Assembly: GCA_040349255.1 (NCBI GenBank)
Contig: JBEQUE010000123.1
Location: 52,059-116,058, forward strand
Source of the DNA: DATMER01 sp040349255
GTDB taxonomy: Bacteria; Acidobacteriota; Thermoanaerobaculia; Multivoradales; UBA5704
Direction: 5' to 3'
Length of the DNA stretch: 64,000 bases
The stretch's first letter is position 1, and each line of letters begins with the position of its first letter. Below, piece after piece: positions 60,288-64,000 of this stretch. Made by a program: the position numbers and the translations under genes. The notes under the pieces were generated by a model, which was not told the origin of the DNA, searched no databases, and was given only the letters and a program-made list of their open reading frames with translations.

Positions 60288-61625
60288 TTGAGAATCCGAT
60301 TTCTTCCCTTGATCCTGAGCCTGTCCGTGGCCACCGCGGCCACCTCGGCGTGGGGGCAGGCGACGCCGGAGATGTCCCCCCAGGCGCTGACCCTCCAGGA
60401 GGCGGTGCGGCGGGCGCTCGATTCGAACCTGACCCTGCAGCGGTCGCGCATCGAGGTCACGGCCGCCGACCTCCAGCGGCGGACGCTCCTGGCGTCCGTC
60501 CTCCCCAAGGTGAACCTCGTGGGGTCGGCCACCCAGAACAGCGAAGAGGTGAGCTTCGGATCGGGCTCCGACCAGCGCGTCATCCTCCCCGGGACCGACT
60601 GGAGCTACCGGCTGATGTTCACGCAGCCGATCTACGCCGGGTCCCGCGAGAGGCGCGCCCTGCAGCAGGCGCGGCTGAACGTCGACGTCGCCCGCCAGGG
60701 CGTGGCCTCGGCGGAGGATCAGGTCCTCACCGGCGTGATCGCGGACTACCTTGCAGTCCTGGAGGGCGAGTCCCTCCTGGCCGTCGAGCAGAAGAACCTG
60801 GACCTCGCCGGCAACCGGCAGAAACAGGCGAAGGACCTGTTCGAGGCGGGCGAGACCACCCGCGTCGAGGTGTTGCGCGCCGAGTCCGACATCAAGGAGG
60901 CCGAGCGGCGGATCGCGGCCGCGCGCCAGCTCCGCGACGCGGCGGAGAGCCGCCTGCGGCTCAACCTGTCCATCGACGGTCCGGCGGCGCCGCTCCAGGT
61001 CTCCGCGCCCGGTCCGCTGTTCCCCGAGCTGCCGCCCGAGGCGGCGCTCTACTCCGAGGCGGAGCGGCTCCGGCCCGAGGTCTCCCAGGCGAAGACGAAC
61101 GTGGAGATCGCCCGGCTGGAGGTGCTGAAGCAGAAGGGCGCCCTGCTGCCGACCGTTGCGGCCGAGGGCGGCTGGATCAACCAGCGCTCGACGTTCCCGT
61201 CCGATCGATATGGATATCTGACGCTGCGCTTCAACGTTCCCGTCTATCAGGGCGGGGAAGTGAAGGCGAGGACCGCCACCGCGCAGGAGCGCCAGCGCCA
61301 GGCCGAGATGGGCCTGGAGCAGGTGATCCAGACGGTGCGCGAGCAGGTGCGGCTGGCCCTGCTCGACCTCCAGACGTCGGATGCGAACCTGCGCCTCGCC
61401 CGCGAGCAGCTCTCCGCGGCCGAGGCCGAATACCAGCAGGCGTCCGAGCTCTATCAGGCCCAGGAGATCACCGCGCTTGAGTCGGAGGCCGCCGAGACGT
61501 CGCTGGCGGACTCCCGCCGCGCCGTGGCCACGGGCGAGCTCGACCGCGCCGTCGCCGAGCTGCGGGTGTGGTCCGCCGCCGGTCTCCTGAAGCAGACCCT
61601 AATCCCGGAGGATGATGCGCGATGA
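60288..61625 (+). CDS. TolC-family outer-membrane efflux channel
   Basis: 445 residues with a signal peptide (to about residue 23, SAWGQ). Start is TTG with AGGAA upstream. Two OEP repeats: LTLQEAVRRALDSNLTLQRS ... EDQVLTGVIADYLAVLEGES, and AEAEYQQASELYQAQEITAL ESEAAETSLADS-type sequence near the end. It forms the outer-membrane duct of a tripartite pump. Its stop overlaps the adaptor start, so the genes are coupled. Confidence 0.92.
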   Translation: MRIRFLPLILSLSVATAATSAWGQATPEMSPQALTLQEAVRRALDSNLTLQRSRIEVTAADLQRRTLLASVLPKVNLVGSATQNSEEVSFGSGSDQRVILPGTDWSYRLMFTQPIYAGSRERRALQQARLNVDVARQGVASAEDQVLTGVIADYLAVLEGESLLAVEQKNLDLAGNRQKQAKDLFEAGETTRVEVLRAESDIKEAERRIAAARQLRDAAESRLRLNLSIDGPAAPLQVSAPGPLFPELPPEAALYSEAERLRPEVSQAKTNVEIARLEVLKQKGALLPTVAAEGGWINQRSTFPSDRYGYLTLRFNVPVYQGGEVKARTATAQERQRQAEMGLEQVIQTVREQVRLALLDLQTSDANLRLAREQLSAAEAEYQQASELYQAQEITALESEAAETSLADSRRAVATGELDRAVAELRVWSAAGLLKQTLIPEDDAR

Positions 61626-62596
61626 AGCGTGCAACCTGGTTTCTGATGCTTTCCCTTGCCCTGATCGCCGCCGGCGCCGCCGGTGGCTGCGGCTCGCCCA
61701 AGAAGGACGCGGCCGATACGCAGAACGCCGAGGCGACGCCTACGCCCGAGCTGCCGGCCGACGTCAAGGACGTCGCCGCGGTGGCGAAGCCCGAGGGCTC
61801 CGGCGCGACCGGTGAGGCCCCGTCCGCCGCCGGCACCTCCGCTCCGAGCGTGGCCGAGGACGCCTCCTCGACCAACACCGTCAACGCCACCGGCGAGCTG
61901 GTCTCCCCGGTGACCTCCGAGGTGGCCGTGCGCACCCCCGGGCGCGTCGGCAAGGTCTTCGTGGACGAGGGCGACCGGGTCCGCCGCGGCCAGCCGCTGC
62001 TGACCCTGGAGACCCAGTACCTGGCGCTCGACCTGAAGCGCGCCGACGCCGAGGTGTCGCGCGCCAAGGCCATGGCCGCCGACGCCGAGCGCGACTTCAA
62101 GCGCAAGGAGGACCTGGTCGCCAAGGGCTCGGTGGCCCGCGCGGCGTTCGATCGCTCGCAGTCCAACTACCAGGCCGCGCAGGCCGGCGTCGAATCGGCC
62201 GAGGCGGCGCGCGACCTCGCCCGCCAGAAGCTGGCCGACGCGGTGCTCCAGTCGCCGATCAGCGGCGTGGTGGCCGAGCGCAAGACCGCCGCGGGCGAGC
62301 GCCTGGGCGACAACACCGTCGCCTTCGTGCTGGTCCAGACCTCGCCGCTCAAGCTGCGCTTCCAGCTCCCGGAGCGCTATCTGGCCCGGGTGCGCCGGGG
62401 CCAGGCGGTGCGCGCGAACGTCGATCCCTACCCGGGCGAGACGTTCACCGGCCGGGTCTCGGTGATCGGCGGAGTCGTCGATCCCCAGACCCGCACGGTC
62501 GCCGTCGAGACCGAGTTCCCGAATTCGGACGGCCGTCTCACGCCGGGCCTCTTCGCCCGCGTCGAGCTCGACCTCGGACCTTCCGTGGAAGGTTGA
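61622..62596 (+). CDS. RND efflux periplasmic adaptor (MFP) lipoprotein
   Basis: 324 residues. Lipoprotein signal ending GAAGGC with Cys23, then a low-complexity Ala/Pro/Glu linker (24-80). Biotinyl-lipoyl-like domain (VAVRTPGRVGKVFVDEGDRV, RRGQPLLTLETQYLALDLKR), helical hairpin (EVSRAKAMAADAERDFKRKE), then VLQSPISGVVAERKTAAGER and the beta-barrel region (YPGETFTGRVSVIGGVVDPQ TRTVAVE). It links the inner-membrane RND pump with TolC. The start overlaps the TolC stop (ATGA). The RND gene follows 14 bp downstream. Confidence 0.94.
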   Translation: MKRATWFLMLSLALIAAGAAGGCGSPKKDAADTQNAEATPTPELPADVKDVAAVAKPEGSGATGEAPSAAGTSAPSVAEDASSTNTVNATGELVSPVTSEVAVRTPGRVGKVFVDEGDRVRRGQPLLTLETQYLALDLKRADAEVSRAKAMAADAERDFKRKEDLVAKGSVARAAFDRSQSNYQAAQAGVESAEAARDLARQKLADAVLQSPISGVVAERKTAAGERLGDNTVAFVLVQTSPLKLRFQLPERYLARVRRGQAVRANVDPYPGETFTGRVSVIGGVVDPQTRTVAVETEFPNSDGRLTPGLFARVELDLGPSVEG

Positions 62597-62610
62597 AAGG
62601 AGAGGCCTAG

Positions 62611-64000
62611 ATGAAAAGGCTTGCCGAGATCTGCATCGAACGCCCCGTCTTCGCGACGGTGCTCATCCTCTCCCTCGTGGTCGTGGGGATGTTCGCCTAC
62701 ATGAGCCTCGGGGTCGACCGCTTCCCGAAGGTCGACTTCCCCATGGTCACCGTGTCGACCCGCCTGATCGGCGCCGGCCCGGAGGAGATGGAGACCGAGG
62801 TCACCGACAAGATCGAGGAGGCGGTCAACACGATCAGCGGCATCGACCAGTTGATCTCGACCTCGTCCGAAGGCGTGTCGGTCGTCAACGTCATGTTCGA
62901 CCTGGAGAAGGACGGCGACATCGCGGCCCAGGAGGTGCGGGACCGGGTCAGCGCCGTGCTCGCCCAGCTTCCGAAGGAGGCCGACCCGCCGGTCATCCAG
63001 AAGATCGACGCCGACGCCTCGCCCGTGATCTCGATCGCGCTGTCGGGCGACGCCCCGATCCGCGACATCACCGAGTTCGCGGACAAGACCCTGAAGCGGC
63101 AGATCGAATCGACCAACGGCGTCGGCCAGGCGCGCGTCATCGGAGGCCAGCCGCGCCAGATCAACATCATCGCCGACACCGCGAAGCTCGCGGCGCTCGA
63201 CCTGACCGTGTCCGACCTGGTGCGCGCCCTCCAGGCGCAGAACATCCAGCTCCCCGGCGGCCAGGTCGAGCAGGGCCTGCGCGACCTCACGCTGCGCACC
63301 TACGGCCGCGTCGGCGCGCCGGACGAGTTCGGCGAGATCGCCGTCTCCACCCGGCCGGGCTACGCGGTCAAGGTCAAGGACGTGGCCCGGGTCGAGGACG
63401 GCACCGCCGAGCCCGAGAGCGTGGCGCGCGTCAACGGCCAGCCGGCCGTCGTGCTCCAGATCCGCAAGCAGTCCGGCACCAACACGGTGGCGGTCATCGA
63501 GCGGGTCAAGGAGCGGCTCGAGACCCTGCGCTCGCAGCTCCCGCCGGGCTGGAAGATGTCGATCGTCCGCGACCAGTCCTCCTACATCGAGGCCTCGGTG
63601 CACGCGGTGCAGGAGCACCTCGTGCTGGGCTCGCTGCTCGCGGCGCTCATCGTGCTGCTCTTCCTCAAGAAGTTCCGCCTGACCGTGATCTCGGCGGTGG
63701 CCATCCCGACCTCGCTCATCGCCACCTTCGGGGCCATGGAGTACATGGGCTTCACGCTCAACGTCATCACCCTCCTCGCACTCGCCCTGGTGGTCGGAAT
63801 CGTGATCGACGACGCCGTGGTGGTGCTCGAGAACATCTTCCGCTTCCTGGAGGAGAAGAAGCTCACTCCCAAGGAGGCGGCGCTCCAGGGCACGGCCGAG
63901 ATCGCGCTCGCCGTGCTCGCCACCAGCCTCTCGCTGATCGCGGTGTTCCTGCCCGTGGCCTTCATGGGCGGCATCGTCGGCCGGTTCATGAACTCCTTCG
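62611..64000 (+). CDS. RND (HAE1-type) efflux pump, N-terminal part (cut by window edge)
   Basis: 463 codons are in the window. ATG with GAAAGGAGAGG upstream. Start MKRLAEICIERPVFATVLIL, then GVDRFPKVDFPMVTVSTRLI, GAGPEEMETEVTDKIEEAVN, QEVRDRVSAVLAQLP, porter-domain sequence, and membrane helices 2-4 with LALALVVGIVIDDAVVVLEN (the paired Asp residues for proton transfer in TM4). This fits the AcrB/MexF group that exports hydrophobic drugs. Regulation by the TetR gene upstream is likely. Confidence 0.94.
   Translation, partial: MKRLAEICIERPVFATVLILSLVVVGMFAYMSLGVDRFPKVDFPMVTVSTRLIGAGPEEMETEVTDKIEEAVNTISGIDQLISTSSEGVSVVNVMFDLEKDGDIAAQEVRDRVSAVLAQLPKEADPPVIQKIDADASPVISIALSGDAPIRDITEFADKTLKRQIESTNGVGQARVIGGQPRQINIIADTAKLAALDLTVSDLVRALQAQNIQLPGGQVEQGLRDLTLRTYGRVGAPDEFGEIAVSTRPGYAVKVKDVARVEDGTAEPESVARVNGQPAVVLQIRKQSGTNTVAVIERVKERLETLRSQLPPGWKMSIVRDQSSYIEASVHAVQEHLVLGSLLAALIVLLFLKKFRLTVISAVAIPTSLIATFGAMEYMGFTLNVITLLALALVVGIVIDDAVVVLENIFRFLEEKKLTPKEAALQGTAEIALAVLATSLSLIAVFLPVAFMGGIVGRFMNSF

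Overview
The window is a chromosomal stretch of a high-GC Gram-negative bacterium. Periplasmic SurA-type chaperones, lipoproteins with lipoboxes, a TolC/RND efflux operon and a ParE/ParC pair show an outer membrane. The mix of conserved blocks (dcw start, mfd, lepA, hflX, parE-parC, recQ) with OPT transporters and a deiodinase-like protein resembles Acidobacteriota. That placement is inference; there is no rRNA or other marker here to prove it.

Layout. 1-7.6 kb (minus): start of the division/cell-wall cluster (mraZ-rsmH-ftsL-ftsI, with four MraZ boxes), preceded by mfd and two PpiC/SurA foldases. 7.7-10.7 kb: small accessory genes (nucleotidyltransferase pair, GNAT, cupin, SUI1/YciH). 10.7-15 kb: lepA, Lon-N-like and hflX, the last apparently starting at ATT. 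15-19.6 kb: a RelE-type toxin-antitoxin pair, then a low-GC three-gene insertion (histidine kinase, response regulator, ComEC-like MBL hydrolase). 19.7-25.6 kb: a graveyard of repeats with two truncated REP-associated transposases, a decayed hcp gene, a tandem array of about 17 hairpins, and a second array of 16 TCGCGA motifs. 25.6-33.1 kb: hemW; a MauE / Cys-peptide / beta-propeller operon; and a two-gene defence-like operon coding for a membrane-anchored SIR2-ATPase fusion and an HNH nuclease. 33.3-39.5 kb: parE, a foldback element, parC whose 3' end changes composition, and a low-GC nucleotidyltransferase/DUF262 pair. 40.3-42.5 kb: a complete-looking group II intron inserted in a hairpin repeat, with an empty copy of the target next to it. 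42.6-52.4 kb: housekeeping and accessory genes (VTT protein, GDE-like protein, recQ, TerC, ApaG, DNA ligase, patatin). 52.5-58.2 kb: three peptide-transporter genes (two OPT, one POT-like). 58.2-59.5 kb: a foldback element with 61-bp tandem repeats, a monooxygenase and a deiodinase-like gene whose active site is an in-frame TGA with a SECIS-like hairpin, hence a probable selenoprotein. 59.6-64 kb: a TetR regulator with its own promoter/operator, followed by a TolC-adaptor-RND efflux operon that runs off the end.

The strongest candidates for undescribed biology are the SIR2-ATPase/HNH operon (29.4-32.4 kb), the MauE-peptide-propeller operon (26.7-28.4 kb), the kinase-regulator-MBL island (15.8-19.6 kb) and the bacterial deiodinase-like selenoprotein (58.8-59.5 kb).
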